The notes: a model not told the origin generated them from the sequence alone. Shown: positions 1-8,914, counted from the stretch's first letter. The stretch: DNA of 64,000 nucleotides from Alkalimarinus coralli (GCF_023650515.1 NZ_CP096016.1:555130-619129), one strand, 5' to 3'. A program made the numbers and translations.

Positions 1-1086
1 TTTCAGGCCAGGGAATCCCCAATAGGCAGTGAGTTCTGATGACGGCACGAAATTACAGAAGTCGGGGTTTCTGATTGAGGGGCCTGCTACCGTTTTCTCC
101 AGAATCATCGATATGTACTGGTCAAGCCCGCCCTCCTGAGTATTACCATTTAGAATGACTTCCATTCCACTTTCAAGCGCATACTTTCTTACACCCGGAA
201 TAGCAGACTGCAAAGGGCTGTAGCTATCGGCAGAAACACCGTTTTCACTGGTGACTAAAAGCCCGTCAGGCGTATGGGCTACCAGTGAATGATTCCCCTC
301 TGTATGACCTGGGGTCTGTATTAAGGCAACGCTATCGCCAAGCATGACACTTGAGTCTAACAACACCAGTTTATTCGGGTTCACCCCTTCAATGCCGTGA
401 GGGCAGTACCACTCTTTTTGCGGGGGGAGTAAAGATAGTGTCGAGTCCCACTCTTGCTTCATAACCAGCAGCTTTGCGTTTGGAAACAGTCCTGGTGTAT
501 CACCGCTGCCCAGCCACTTTCGAATATCTTGCGTGTGTAGGTGGTCGTAAGAAATGAAGTCGATTTGCTCGGGCTTGATGCCGGTTTGCCTAAGGGCGTC
601 TTCTACATGGTTGTAAACAGGGGCCATAAATTTCTCCATCGGCCCTGCTAACGGACCCCAGGAATTCCCTAGCCTTTTGAAAAAAGGTGTTTCTTTGTTT
701 CCATCGATATCAGACGGCGAAAAAAGCAGTGTTTTTAATCCTTCAGTTGTTTGGTATTGAATAATGAATAGCCGGTTCATGATATGCATAAACGGGGAGG
801 CCACTTTGGCAGCATTGTATAGACCATATCAGGTAGGGTAAGGAGTCCTAATCAGGTTTATGCTTCGATAACAGGTCACCTTTTTGTCCAGGCTCAGCAT
901 ATAGTCTCTAAATGCATGAGCTGCTGCGCGAACGGAATCCAGGCGGCTTTGGGGGTGACTATCTGTCCGGGTGTTATCGAAGTGTTTAACTTTTTTAATA
1001 CCAAGTGCGGCAAGCTGACTTTCAGTTGCGGTCTTGGTCGCGGTTACTATGTTTGAAGCGCTACCTGTACGGACTTTAGAGCTCAT
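1..1086 (-). pseudogene. MBL-fold metallo-hydrolase interrupted by an in-frame TGA; 3' end outside window
   Basis: The minus-strand frame from ATG at 1086 (good RBS, GGAAAGGGG) runs 85 codons to TGA at 829-831 and then stays open in the same frame to the window edge. Read through, it gives one continuous protein (..NLIRTPYPT-stop-YGLYNAAKVASPF..). The distal part carries metallo-beta-lactamase-fold metal-ligand motifs, HLHTQD and later TPGHTEGNH, so a zinc or iron hydrolase is likely; no substrate can be named. The stop could derive from a single CGA-to-TGA change. Alternatives are re-initiation at the downstream ATG codons near 780-789, which would keep the metal site but lose the N-terminus, or a sequencing error. 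A TetR gene and a TetR-like operator lie just upstream. Confidence 0.7.
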
Positions 1087-1174
1087 TTGATACCCCTTTC
1101 CTGATGAAGCCGCTATCTGCGAATTATCACGGTTAATATTATTTTTATGGAGATACTGAATATGTTGTCTAATA

Positions 1175-1196
1175 TAAATGAATTAATGTTCATTTA
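1175..1196. promoter_or_regulatory. Candidate TetR-family operator upstream of the MBL gene
   Basis: A perfect inverted repeat, TAAATGAA-N6-TTCATTTA, sits about 90 bases upstream of the MBL start and between it and the TetR gene. Size and symmetry fit TetR-type operators. Assignment to the neighbouring regulator is inference from position. Confidence 0.45.
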
Positions 1197-1332
1197 ATTT
1201 TGTTACTGTAGAGTAATCTTCCAGTTCGAGTCAAATACTTTAATAGGAACACTCCGGTTACAGGGAGGAGAAAATAAAACTAAGCCATAGCCCTGAGTGG
1301 GGGGCTTGTGTTGTGTGGCATTGCAGCCAGTG

Positions 1333-1995
1333 CTACTGCAATACCGCCTTGATAATCAGCGAGAGCTGTTGCTCGACTATTTGTTGCTTGTCAGGTTGCT
1401 GATAACGATTGTCTATTAAGCTAATATCGTCATTCGTAATGTAAGGGAATATCGATGAATTGCTATTCATGATAAGCCCATGCATCGAATTGATTAAAAA
1501 AAGGTAGCGCTGTAGCGCGGCTTCGGTGTTATCTTTGAGGTGGGAGGGGAGCGCGTGAATGAGTATCTCTTTTAGCAAGCTAAGAGAGGTTAGCGCAATA
1601 TCCAGCTCCTGTTTGGCGAGCGGTTCAAATTCAGACCCTATGTAATGGCTAAACACCTTTGGTGGGCGCGTTACCAGTGTATAGAGATCAAAGTGGCTGC
1701 TGGCATAGAGATAATAGCTCTGTAATGAAACTCGAAGTTGTTCTGTTGCAGAGAGGTTTTGTGCTAAGCCTGACTCGATTGAAGCCATGACTTCTTTAAA
1801 AAACTGAATCTCCAGTTCGAGAAATATGGCGTCCTTCCCGGCATAGACGGTGTAGATTTTACCCACTGACATATTGAGCTCAGTGGCAAGCGCTTTCATT
1901 GTTAAGGCGTCAAAGCCTTTTTTTTGAATGATCTGCTGCGCTTTGGTCAGAATCTGTTCGCGGATTAGCTCAGGGTTAGGTTTTGGGCGTGCCAT
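1333..1995 (-). CDS. TetR/AcrR-family transcriptional regulator
   Basis: 220-residue protein beginning MARPKPNPELIREQILTKA. The N-terminal 60 residues form a TetR DNA-binding domain (helix-turn-helix around TMKALATELNMSVGKIYTVY); the rest is a helical ligand-binding region without a recognisable ligand signature. I chose the ATG at 1995 because the homology-like region begins there; a GTG at 2058 would add 21 residues of low-quality sequence. It is on the same strand as, and directly upstream of, the MBL gene, with a 22-bp palindrome between them, so it probably controls that gene. A second palindrome, GAGGTG-N3-CACCTC (2123-2137), lies upstream of this gene and may be autoregulatory. Confidence 0.85.
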   Translation of the reverse strand: MARPKPNPELIREQILTKAQQIIQKKGFDALTMKALATELNMSVGKIYTVYAGKDAIFLELEIQFFKEVMASIESGLAQNLSATEQLRVSLQSYYLYASSHFDLYTLVTRPPKVFSHYIGSEFEPLAKQELDIALTSLSLLKEILIHALPSHLKDNTEAALQRYLFLINSMHGLIMNSNSSIFPYITNDDISLIDNRYQQPDKQQIVEQQLSLIIKAVLQ

Positions 1996-2211
1996 AATTT
2001 TGTCTGAACGAGTGATTGGGTGCCGACAGTGGGTGCCATAGTAGCCCGACTTCGCCACTTTTAAAACTATTGATTTGCCGATTATTGATGTGAGTATTAA
2101 GGGTTATTAGAGTTCTGTTATCGAGGTGTACCACCTCTGCAAAATACACGATCAGGATGCTGCCAGGGTATAGCCGATACTCATGACCCTTATGCGCTTG
2201 CCTGTCAGGGA

Positions 2212-2421
2212 CTAAAAACTAAAACCAAACTGTTTTGTTGAATAAATAAAGCCTTTGGTTCCTTGTTCTGAAAATCGATCAATAACGCCGCCACGGTAGG
2301 CTGAGCGCAAAATTTTATTAACGACTTGTCTTGAGAGCTTTAGAGAACTGGATAAAGCTTCAGATGTGTAAGTCTTGCCTGGCCGCATATGGCCAATAAC
2401 CGCTTGCTCGTTGCCGGTCAT
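2212..2421 (-). CDS. Small winged-helix-like DNA-binding protein, hypothetical
   Basis: 69 residues. The middle (YTSEALSSSLKLSRQVVNKI) resembles a helix-turn-helix of winged-helix type, followed by a likely wing (GGVIDRFSEQGTKGFIYST). A purine-rich RBS (GAGAGAAAG) precedes the ATG. No family name is recognised and no partner gene is apparent; it lies 216 bases upstream of the TetR gene on the same strand. Its stop is followed by intergenic DNA without a clear terminator. It could regulate its own transcription or act as a small accessory regulator. Confidence 0.55.
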   Translation of the reverse strand: MTGNEQAVIGHMRPGKTYTSEALSSSLKLSRQVVNKILRSAYRGGVIDRFSEQGTKGFIYSTKQFGFSF

Positions 2422-2453
2422 TTTAACTTTCTCTCTTTTGTGATCTTTTATTT

Positions 2454-2616
2454 TGAGACCTTTTCACAGCTACTGTGCTTGCGAATACTGCGTTAATAAA
2501 TGACTCAAAATGGTGCGCTCTCCTAGGTCGACCGAGACTTATTAAGTATAAACTCCGCTTTTTCGTCATTTTTTGCCTTGTCTATGCTGCGCTCGTAATG
2601 CCGTGTAAAGGTCTCA
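2454..2616. repeat. MITE-like dispersed repeat, copy A
   Basis: 163-bp intergenic element bounded by 14-bp terminal inverted repeats with one mismatch (TGAGACCTTTTCAC left, GTGTAAAGGTCTCA right). Its two halves are themselves imperfect inverted copies (each has AAATGAC in the stem), so the whole can fold into a long hairpin. The inner 145 bp match copy B at 7004-7149 at roughly 85% by eye. Flanking TTT on both sides could be a 3-bp target duplication, but it is low complexity. No transposase is encoded. The rest of the 2422-2837 gap holds no gene I can support. Confidence 0.75.
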
Positions 2617-2837
2617 TTTTGAGGCGTTTTTGAAAAGGGCGCGGATATTACCGTAGTTAACGGGTGTTGTCTTTCTCTTTTTTCATCCGTTTCGCATGAC
2701 CCCATATGAGCGGCTTTAATCTACCGATAATGAATTCTTGTGCCATTATTAAAGAGATAACTTAGCCAAGGGGAATCTATGTGCACATTACATTGTGCAT
2801 AGGTTGCTTTATAAAGAACAAAAAGGGTGAGGGTGGT

Positions 2838-3248
2838 ATGAGTGATCCGGAATCTGCGTTGCGGCAAGATAGTATTATCATACGATTATTGTCTTCAATG
2901 CCTAATCATGTAAAAGATAGTTTCACCGAAGAGCAACTGGCGCACTTGAAACTTGCAGTCGGTTCTCGCCATTGGGATTCACACTCTGTTGATCTTCGCG
3001 GTACCTTCAAACCATGGCGCACCCGGTATTATTATGTTTTCTTGCTGGGCAGGAACAATCGCGACGCAAGCCGATGGCAGAAACAGTTATCCGGGTTTAT
3101 TACCATGCTTATATTCAGTACGTTTATTTTGTTCTCGGTGTTGTTCGGGCTATTAGTGCTTTACCTCATTAAATCGGCACTGGGTATTAATCTGTTTAAA
3201 GGATTCTCGTTAGGTATCTGGGATTGGTTCAAGGGGCTTTTCCGCTGA
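2838..3248 (+). CDS. Conserved hypothetical membrane protein
   Basis: 136 residues starting MSDPESALRQD, with RBS AGGGTGAGGGTGGT just before ATG 2838; an upstream GTG at 2781 is less likely. The soluble N-terminal ~80 residues contain DLRGTFKPWRTRYYYVFLLG, a block I associate with a common gammaproteobacterial family of unknown function, followed by one strong transmembrane stretch (about residues 87-113, GFITMLIFSTFILFSVLFGL) and an amphipathic tail. Its last 20 bases overlap the 3' end of the convergent Nudix gene. Copy A of the MITE-like repeat lies about 220 bases upstream. Confidence 0.65.
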   Translation: MSDPESALRQDSIIIRLLSSMPNHVKDSFTEEQLAHLKLAVGSRHWDSHSVDLRGTFKPWRTRYYYVFLLGRNNRDASRWQKQLSGFITMLIFSTFILFSVLFGLLVLYLIKSALGINLFKGFSLGIWDWFKGLFR

Positions 3249-3750
3249 AAGGCTTGTATGTTTCCTTCAGTTTCGCGATGACATTTTGCACTGATTTGAA
3301 AGCGAACGCATGCAACGTAATCTCATCGAGTGGCACCCAGCGATACTCACTTATATCATCATTTGCTTGCATACCCTCAAAACTGTCAATTTCACACATA
3401 AAAAATACATCGCAGGTTGTGTACTCGACATTATTGTAGAGATAGCGGTTTGAGCCTGACGAAAAGTACCTCATCGATGACGGGCTGATAGATAGCTCCT
3501 CATCAAGCTCTCGCTTTAGGGCTTGCTCTAAAGACTCATCCGGGTCAACAAAGCCGCCGGGTAAATCCAGTAGCCCTTGACCCGGCGCTCTGGCGCGAAC
3601 GCCGGTTAATAGGTCACCGTCTTTCTCAATAAGCGCGCCCACTGCCGTTGCTGCATTAAAAAAGAATTCGTAGTGGCATGCCTTACAGCGATACACTTTG
3701 TTGCCATCGAACTCAAAACTCTGCAACCCACAGTTAGGGCAGTGAAGCAT
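3229..3750 (-). CDS. Nudix hydrolase with N-terminal zinc ribbon
   Basis: 173 residues. The first ~30 form a zinc ribbon (CPNC..CKAC), then a Nudix fold with the box GGFVDPDESLEQALKRELDE followed by EL, which retains the G-x5-E-x7-REU-x2-E catalytic pattern. Such enzymes hydrolyse nucleoside-diphosphate-linked substrates using Mg2+; the zinc-ribbon architecture recalls NudC-type and related NUDIX proteins, but the exact substrate is unknown. It converges on and overlaps the preceding membrane-protein gene by 20 bases. It is probably monocistronic, since the aldolase gene on the same strand lies 98 bases upstream. Confidence 0.85.
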   Translation of the reverse strand: MLHCPNCGLQSFEFDGNKVYRCKACHYEFFFNAATAVGALIEKDGDLLTGVRARAPGQGLLDLPGGFVDPDESLEQALKRELDEELSISPSSMRYFSSGSNRYLYNNVEYTTCDVFFMCEIDSFEGMQANDDISEYRWVPLDEITLHAFAFKSVQNVIAKLKETYKPFSGKAP

Positions 3751-3848
3751 TAGATTTTCCTTATTGCCAAAATAGGTGATGTTGTTTGCGCCCAGACACT
3801 TGTGTGTATCTACCTTGGCATTAATAGCCAGGGGAACTCAATGGGCGG

Positions 3849-4874
3849 TCAAGACCGTTTTTCAAGTTCCAGATTATACTCGCCTTTACGGGCAATGCTA
3901 TTCAGCCTGGCTCGTTTTAGCAGTGCATCTTGAGCGGCGGCAGTGTTTTCATGTTTGCCTTGCCAGGCTTTTAAGCAAGGCTGCTGCAAGGCGCGGCCAT
4001 AAGATATGCTAAGTTGCCACGGCGCCTGATCTTTTAGCTGGTTGAGTGCATTAAGATTTTCTGTCGCTTCCACTGGCGTTTGGCCGCCGGACAGAAAATT
4101 AATACTGGGCACCGCAGCAGGCACGGTTCTTCTAAGTACATTGAGTGTTGCTTCGGCCACTTCGTGAGGTGGTGCCTTGCTTGATAAAGACGCTCCCGGT
4201 GTGACCATGCTAGGTTTGAGGATTATATGTTCGAGTACCACGTTGTGTTGATGAAGAGCATGAAATACGGCGTGCAGTACCTGTTGTATAACCTCTTTGC
4301 AGCGGCGGATATCATGGTCTCCATCCATTAATACTTCTGGTTCCACAATCGGAACGATACCCGAGGCTTGGCAGGTTGCAGCGTATCGCGCCAACATTTC
4401 AGCATTCGCCGTGAGCCCCAATTGCGTGGGGTTATGGGCTGTTATCGGATATACCTCACGCCATTTGGCAAAACGCGCGCCTAGCTCTTTATAACGCGTT
4501 AACCGATCTTCCAAACCATCCAGGCCATAGGTAATCATATCTCCAGGCGCACCGGCTAATGGCCCTTTACCTTTATCGACCTTGATACCAGGAACAATAT
4601 TCTGATTCCACGCCACCTCTGCCAATGGGGTGCCCTTTTCATTGCTTTGGGTGAGTGTTTCTTCAAATAAGATTACGCCGCTAATATACTCCCCTAAACC
4701 GGGGGTCGATACCAACAGTGAGCGGTATTCGCGTCGGTTTTCTTCGGTGGACTCCGTTTCAATTGAGGCAAATCGTTTCGCAATAGTAGGAGCGCTTTCA
4801 TCCGCAGCCAGTATGCCCCTTGTTTCATCTACCATATCTTCAATGGTGCTCTGAAGCTCTTTGGTGACGCTCAT
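3849..4874 (-). CDS. Class I fructose-bisphosphate aldolase
   Basis: 341 residues, the usual length of eukaryote-like class I aldolases. It catalyses reversible cleavage of fructose 1,6-bisphosphate into glyceraldehyde 3-phosphate and dihydroxyacetone phosphate through a Schiff base. Visible hallmarks: GILAADESAPTIAKRF near residue 20, FAKWREVY near 135, the Schiff-base lysine in ILKPSMV (residue 220) and FLSGGQTPVEAT. Start fixed by RBS GGAGGAAATACC-ATG. Cytosolic glycolysis/gluconeogenesis enzyme. It is divergent from the acyl-CoA synthetase gene and has no glycolytic neighbour. Class I enzymes of this type are patchy in bacteria, so ancient transfer is possible. Confidence 0.95.
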   Translation of the reverse strand: MSVTKELQSTIEDMVDETRGILAADESAPTIAKRFASIETESTEENRREYRSLLVSTPGLGEYISGVILFEETLTQSNEKGTPLAEVAWNQNIVPGIKVDKGKGPLAGAPGDMITYGLDGLEDRLTRYKELGARFAKWREVYPITAHNPTQLGLTANAEMLARYAATCQASGIVPIVEPEVLMDGDHDIRRCKEVIQQVLHAVFHALHQHNVVLEHIILKPSMVTPGASLSSKAPPHEVAEATLNVLRRTVPAAVPSINFLSGGQTPVEATENLNALNQLKDQAPWQLSISYGRALQQPCLKAWQGKHENTAAAQDALLKRARLNSIARKGEYNLELEKRS

Positions 4875-4965
4875 GGTATTTCCTCCGTGACAGGATTGCG
4901 GTTTCTACCCACTTTAAATACAGGTTAAGTCACGTTTAATAATAGGCTAGAACACTCGATTATGC

Positions 4966-4983
4966 AGTGTTGACCGGAACACT
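4966..4983. promoter_or_regulatory. Palindrome between divergent aldolase and acyl-CoA synthetase genes
   Basis: AGTGTT-N6-AACACT is a perfect 18-bp inverted repeat in the divergent intergenic region; a further AACACT lies at 4951. It looks like a regulator binding site, but no regulator can be assigned. Confidence 0.3.
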
Positions 4984-5162
4984 AAAATAGTACCTCAGTG
5001 CAGCTACAACCCGACCTCAGGGGCGTTTTGTTCTATTGATATAGCAAAATAAAATTATATTCCCGTGATGCATTCAATTTTAAATATGACAAGAATCAAT
5101 TAAAGTAGGCGCGCGAGTAAATAAAAACATGAACTAAACAACAATAAGGCAAAGGAAATCCA

Positions 5163-6860
5163 ATGAACGCAGCTCAGACCATCTATACAACCCCTTTAGA
5201 AAAACTCTATCAATGGACAAACACATCACCTGATAGAGTGTTCTTGAAACAGCCTATCAATGGTGAATATAAGAACTTCACGTGGGGCGAAGTGAATAAC
5301 CAGGCACGCAGGATTGCGTCAGCATTGCTTGGCTTAGGTCTGGAGAAGGGAGATCGTGTTGCAGTTTTAGCAAAGAACTCAGCAGAGTGGTTTATCACTG
5401 ACTACGCGATTCAACTGGCCAGCCTGGTCAGTGTGCCACTTTATCCACTACAAACCGCTGACTCGATAGAGTATGTGATTAAACATAGTGGCTCTAAAGC
5501 CATCATTATCGGCAAACTTGATGATGCAAAAAGCATGGAGCCGGGCATACCAGATGGTGTAACCCGCATTGGTATGCCCTATGCGATTGATATGAAAATC
5601 GAGCATAAGTGGAATGACCTTCTTGCTCAGTACCCGCCGATTGATGAGTCACCGGTGCATGGCATGGATGACTTGATGACGTTGATCTACACCTCTGGAA
5701 CAACGGGTAACCCTAAAGGTGTTATGCACACCTATGGCAGCTTTAGCTTTGGGGCTCAAAACGCAGCAGAAACACTCAATATAAACCCGTCTGACCGCTT
5801 TCTGTCGTTCTTGCCGCTATCTCATATAGCGGAGCGTTTTATGGTTTTGGGCTGCTCTACATATGGTGGTGCACAGGTTTCATTTGTAGAGTCGCTTGAT
5901 ACGTTTGCAGAAAACTTACAAGCAACCCGCCCAACCGTGTTCTTCGCTGTTCCTCGCTTGTGGAAAAAATTCCAGCAGCAAATCAGTGCAAAAATGCCAG
6001 AGAAGAAACTTAACAAGCTATTGCGCGTTCCTCTGCTGAATGGAATTGTTCGCAAGAAAATCAAAAAAGCACTGGGACTCAGTGAAGCGCGGATGGTTGT
6101 GTCAGGTGCTTCTCCAATTGCGCTGAGCCTGTTGGAATGGTACGCCAAGATCGGAATTGATATTAACGAAGGCTACGGGATGACCGAAAACCTTGCGTAT
6201 GGTCCGGCTATTAATATGCCTAATGCAGTTAAGATTGGTAGTGTTGGATCAATCAAAGCGCTGCCCCACAGCGAAGTTAAAATCACCGACGAAGGCGAAA
6301 TTATTGTTCGCTCACCTTCACTGATGACGGGCTACTATCTGGAGCCGGAAAAGACAGCTGAAACTATCCGCGATGGTTGGTTGCATACAGGTGACCGTGG
6401 CGAAATCGATAGTGATGGCTATCTGACAATAACCGGACGAGTAAAAGATGTCTTCAAAACCAGTAAGGGCAAGTTCGTTCAACCCAATAAGATTGAAGGT
6501 CTTTTGCAACGTGAAACCTGTATTGAACAGATTTGCGTAGCAGGCTCTGGTGAGTCACAACCTTTCGGCCTTATTGAACTGTCAGAAGATGCCAAAGCCA
6601 AAGCGTCGACCCCTGAAGGTGCAAAAGAGATCGAAGATCGAATCATGAGCACCTTGGCTGACGTAAATAAAGAGCTTGAGCATCACGAGATTGTCGAGCG
6701 TATATTTGTCATTGATGACGTGTGGACGCCCGAAAACGGCATGTTAACGCCGACGATGAAAATAAAGCGGAACGAGGTTGAAAAAAGGTACTCGGCGCTA
6801 AATGAAAAGTATCGTGATACTAAAACTCGTTTCGTATGGGAAGCTGAAGCGCTGGTATAG
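5163..6860 (+). CDS. AMP-binding long-chain acyl-CoA synthetase
   Basis: 565 residues. It activates fatty acids to acyl-CoA via an acyl-adenylate. The AMP/ATP P-loop motif is LIYTSGTTGNPKGVM (near residue 177); the adenylation motif GYGMTEN and the hinge motif TGRVKDVFKTSKGKFVQP are present, typical of the long-chain/bubblegum-type ACS branch. RBS AAAGGAAATCC precedes ATG 5163. The gene stands alone, ending in a hairpin at 6890-6915. It should feed beta-oxidation or lipid synthesis at the inner face of the membrane. Chain-length preference cannot be read from sequence. Confidence 0.9.
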   Translation: MNAAQTIYTTPLEKLYQWTNTSPDRVFLKQPINGEYKNFTWGEVNNQARRIASALLGLGLEKGDRVAVLAKNSAEWFITDYAIQLASLVSVPLYPLQTADSIEYVIKHSGSKAIIIGKLDDAKSMEPGIPDGVTRIGMPYAIDMKIEHKWNDLLAQYPPIDESPVHGMDDLMTLIYTSGTTGNPKGVMHTYGSFSFGAQNAAETLNINPSDRFLSFLPLSHIAERFMVLGCSTYGGAQVSFVESLDTFAENLQATRPTVFFAVPRLWKKFQQQISAKMPEKKLNKLLRVPLLNGIVRKKIKKALGLSEARMVVSGASPIALSLLEWYAKIGIDINEGYGMTENLAYGPAINMPNAVKIGSVGSIKALPHSEVKITDEGEIIVRSPSLMTGYYLEPEKTAETIRDGWLHTGDRGEIDSDGYLTITGRVKDVFKTSKGKFVQPNKIEGLLQRETCIEQICVAGSGESQPFGLIELSEDAKAKASTPEGAKEIEDRIMSTLADVNKELEHHEIVERIFVIDDVWTPENGMLTPTMKIKRNEVEKRYSALNEKYRDTKTRFVWEAEALV

Positions 6861-6889
6861 GGCACAAAGCAACCATACTCTGACCGTTG

Positions 6890-6917
6890 AGAGGGAGGCA
6901 TAAACGGCTCCCTCTTC
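6890..6917 (+). terminator. Hairpin after acyl-CoA synthetase gene
   Basis: AGAGGGAG-N10-CTCCCTCT forms a perfect 8-bp stem 30 bases after the stop codon. Only two T follow, so it is a plausible but not classical intrinsic terminator. Confidence 0.5.
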
Positions 6918-6985
6918 AATATGCCAAAAACAGTGCCTGATTTTTGTCAGGCGCTGCTAGCTACCTTAAGCGGATAAATATAGAA

Positions 6986-7149
6986 TGATATTTTTGCGCG
7001 ACCACTGCGCTTACAAATACAGCGTTAAAAAATGACTCAAAATGGTGCGCTCTCCTGGGGCGACCGGGACTATATTACATATATACTGCGCTTTTTCGTC
7101 ATTTTTTGACTTGTCTTTGCTTCGCTCATAACGTCGTGCAAAGGTCTCA
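6986..7149. repeat. MITE-like dispersed repeat, copy B
   Basis: 164-bp partner of the element at 2454-2616. The right terminal repeat is GTGCAAAGGTCTCA; the left is more decayed (TGATATTTTTGCGC, about 10 of 14 matching). Two blocks are identical between copies: AAATGACTCAAAATGGTGCG continuing to CTCTCCT, and CGCTTTTTCGTCATTTTTTG. GAA flanks both ends, a possible 3-bp target duplication. The element ends 36 bases before the aminotransferase ATG, so the promoter or leader of that gene probably lies within it. Confidence 0.75.
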
Positions 7150-7185
7150 GAATAGTAGAAAAATTTAATAGAGAAGTTAGCTTAA

Positions 7186-8370
7186 ATGGATACCCCTTTT
7201 TCAGACCGTATAACCGATGTTCCCCAGTCTTTTATCCGCGAAATACTTAAGGTCGCTATGGACCCGACGGTTATTTCTTTTGCGGGTGGTTTGCCTAACA
7301 GAGACTTGTTCCCTATTGAAGAAATCAAACAAGCGACCAATAAGGTGTTAGACGAACACGGTGCTGATGCGCTTCAGTATAGTAATACTGAGGGTTATCC
7401 AGAGTTAAGGCAGTATATTTCTGATCGTTACCGTGACAAGCAGGGGATCGATGTCCCAATAAAGAACATACTGATCACCAATGGCTCTCAACAAGGTTTG
7501 GATCTGTTAGGCAAAACACTGCTTAATGAAGGGGATGACGTGGTTATCGAAGAACCAGGTTATCTGGGGGCGATTCAGGCGTTTTCAGTGTATCGTGCAC
7601 GCTTTAACCCGGTGCCCGTTTCAGAGGAAGGGTTAAACGTAGAGCGCCTAAAAGGCGTTATGCTATGCCGAAAGCCAAAACTGTTATATACGGTGCCTAA
7701 TTTTCAGAACCCATCGGGTATATCGTATAGCGAACAAAACCGTCTTGATGTGGCCGACGTTTTGAGAGGAACATCGACATTCCTGGTTCAGGATGATCCA
7801 TACGGGGATTTGCGTTTTGCGGGAGTTGAGAAAACCTCGTTTAAAAAACTGATTCCTGATAATACGGTTGTATTGGGCTCGTTTTCGAAAACAGTGGTGC
7901 CTTCGTTCCGGTTGGGCTGGATGGTGGCTCCCGATGCGCTTATGGAAAAACTGGTTATTGCTAAACAAGCCGCTGACCTGCATACAAACTATTTTTCGCA
8001 GCGCATTATTCACCAGTTTTTGCTGGATAATGATATAGATGCTCATATCGCAGAAATTACCAATGTTTATGGTCGCCAACGTGCAGCAATGATTAAAGCA
8101 ATTGATGAGCATTTTCCTAAAGAGGTTGTGATTACACATCCTGAAGGGGGCATGTTCTTGTGGGGCGAACTGCCTGAGGGGTACTCGTCGATGGCGCTAT
8201 TTGATATGGCAATCAAGGATAAGGTCGCATTTGTACCAGGGCAGCCTTTCTATGTTAGCCGCGAAGAAGTTAATACATTCCGTCTGAACTTCTCAAGCGT
8301 TGATGAAGCAACCATAGAAACGGGTATGGCCAGATTGGGCAAAGCGATCAAAGCGTTACTATCTGCTTAA
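7186..8370 (+). CDS. PLP-dependent class I/II aminotransferase (2-aminoadipate/branched-chain type)
   Basis: 394 residues, aspartate-aminotransferase fold type I. The Schiff-base lysine is in GSFSKTVVPSFRLGW (K235); ITNGSQQGLDLLGK, YTVPNFQNPSG and DDPYGDLRF are the usual PLP-contact segments. The pattern is that of the LysN/ARO8/MocR-C-terminal subgroup, with 2-aminoadipate, kynurenine or aromatic/branched amino acids as possible substrates; specificity is not readable. The sprT-like gene follows after one base, so they form an operon. Transcription probably begins in or near the MITE-like repeat. Confidence 0.88.
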   Translation: MDTPFSDRITDVPQSFIREILKVAMDPTVISFAGGLPNRDLFPIEEIKQATNKVLDEHGADALQYSNTEGYPELRQYISDRYRDKQGIDVPIKNILITNGSQQGLDLLGKTLLNEGDDVVIEEPGYLGAIQAFSVYRARFNPVPVSEEGLNVERLKGVMLCRKPKLLYTVPNFQNPSGISYSEQNRLDVADVLRGTSTFLVQDDPYGDLRFAGVEKTSFKKLIPDNTVVLGSFSKTVVPSFRLGWMVAPDALMEKLVIAKQAADLHTNYFSQRIIHQFLLDNDIDAHIAEITNVYGRQRAAMIKAIDEHFPKEVVITHPEGGMFLWGELPEGYSSMALFDMAIKDKVAFVPGQPFYVSREEVNTFRLNFSSVDEATIETGMARLGKAIKALLSA

Positions 8371-8371
8371 A

Positions 8372-8914
8372 ATGACGGCGCTAACTGAACTTCAAGCGCG
8401 CATGATAGAGTCAGTTAGGATTAGCATTGATGCTGCTAATGATTATTTTAATCAGTCGTTAGTGGTGCCAGATGTTCGTTTTGACCTGAGAGGAAAGAGT
8501 GCAGGGCAGGCTCGATTTGAATACGGGCGAGCTTATGGCCTAGTAAAAAAAGCTAAGCCGGTGATTCGCTTTAACCGTTTGCTAATGGAAGAAAACCCTC
8601 TTGCATTTGTAAATGAGGTCGCGCCTCATGAAGCTGCACACGTTATTGCCAATCAGCTTTATGGTCGGAATATTAAACCTCATGGCCCGGAGTGGCAGAT
8701 GATTATGCGTTCTGTCCTGAATGTTGAGCCCTCTGTGACTCATCAATTCGATATATCAAGAGCCTCGCCAAAGCCTTATGTATACCAGTGTAAATGCCCG
8801 GGGTTAACTCACTCATTATCAGCTATAAGGCACAACAGGGTGCAGCGGCAAAAGTCTTCGTACCTTTGCCGCAAATGCAGCAGCAGGCTCGACTATACTG
8901 GTCAGACGGCTTAG
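8372..8914 (+). CDS. SprT-family zinc metalloprotease-like protein
   Basis: 180 residues. The zinc-protease motif HEAAH is at residues 86-90, followed by the conserved HGPEW segment; the C-terminal ~50 residues form a zinc ribbon (CKC...C..C). This layout matches SprT/Spartan-type proteins, whose eukaryotic relatives cut DNA-protein crosslinks; the bacterial role is poorly defined. Its ATG is one base after the aminotransferase stop, so translation is probably coupled. The 3' end overlaps the convergent DUF2156 gene by 4 bases. Confidence 0.88.
   Translation: MTALTELQARMIESVRISIDAANDYFNQSLVVPDVRFDLRGKSAGQARFEYGRAYGLVKKAKPVIRFNRLLMEENPLAFVNEVAPHEAAHVIANQLYGRNIKPHGPEWQMIMRSVLNVEPSVTHQFDISRASPKPYVYQCKCPGLTHSLSAIRHNRVQRQKSSYLCRKCSSRLDYTGQTA

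Noticed and set aside
829-831. Selenocysteine at the MBL TGA
   Set aside because: No SECIS-like hairpin is evident right after the TGA, the local residues do not resemble a known Sec site, and a CGA-to-TGA change explains it more simply.
2523-2705. 60-residue minus-strand frame
   Set aside because: It lies largely inside the MITE-like repeat; the composition is not protein-like and copy B does not keep it.
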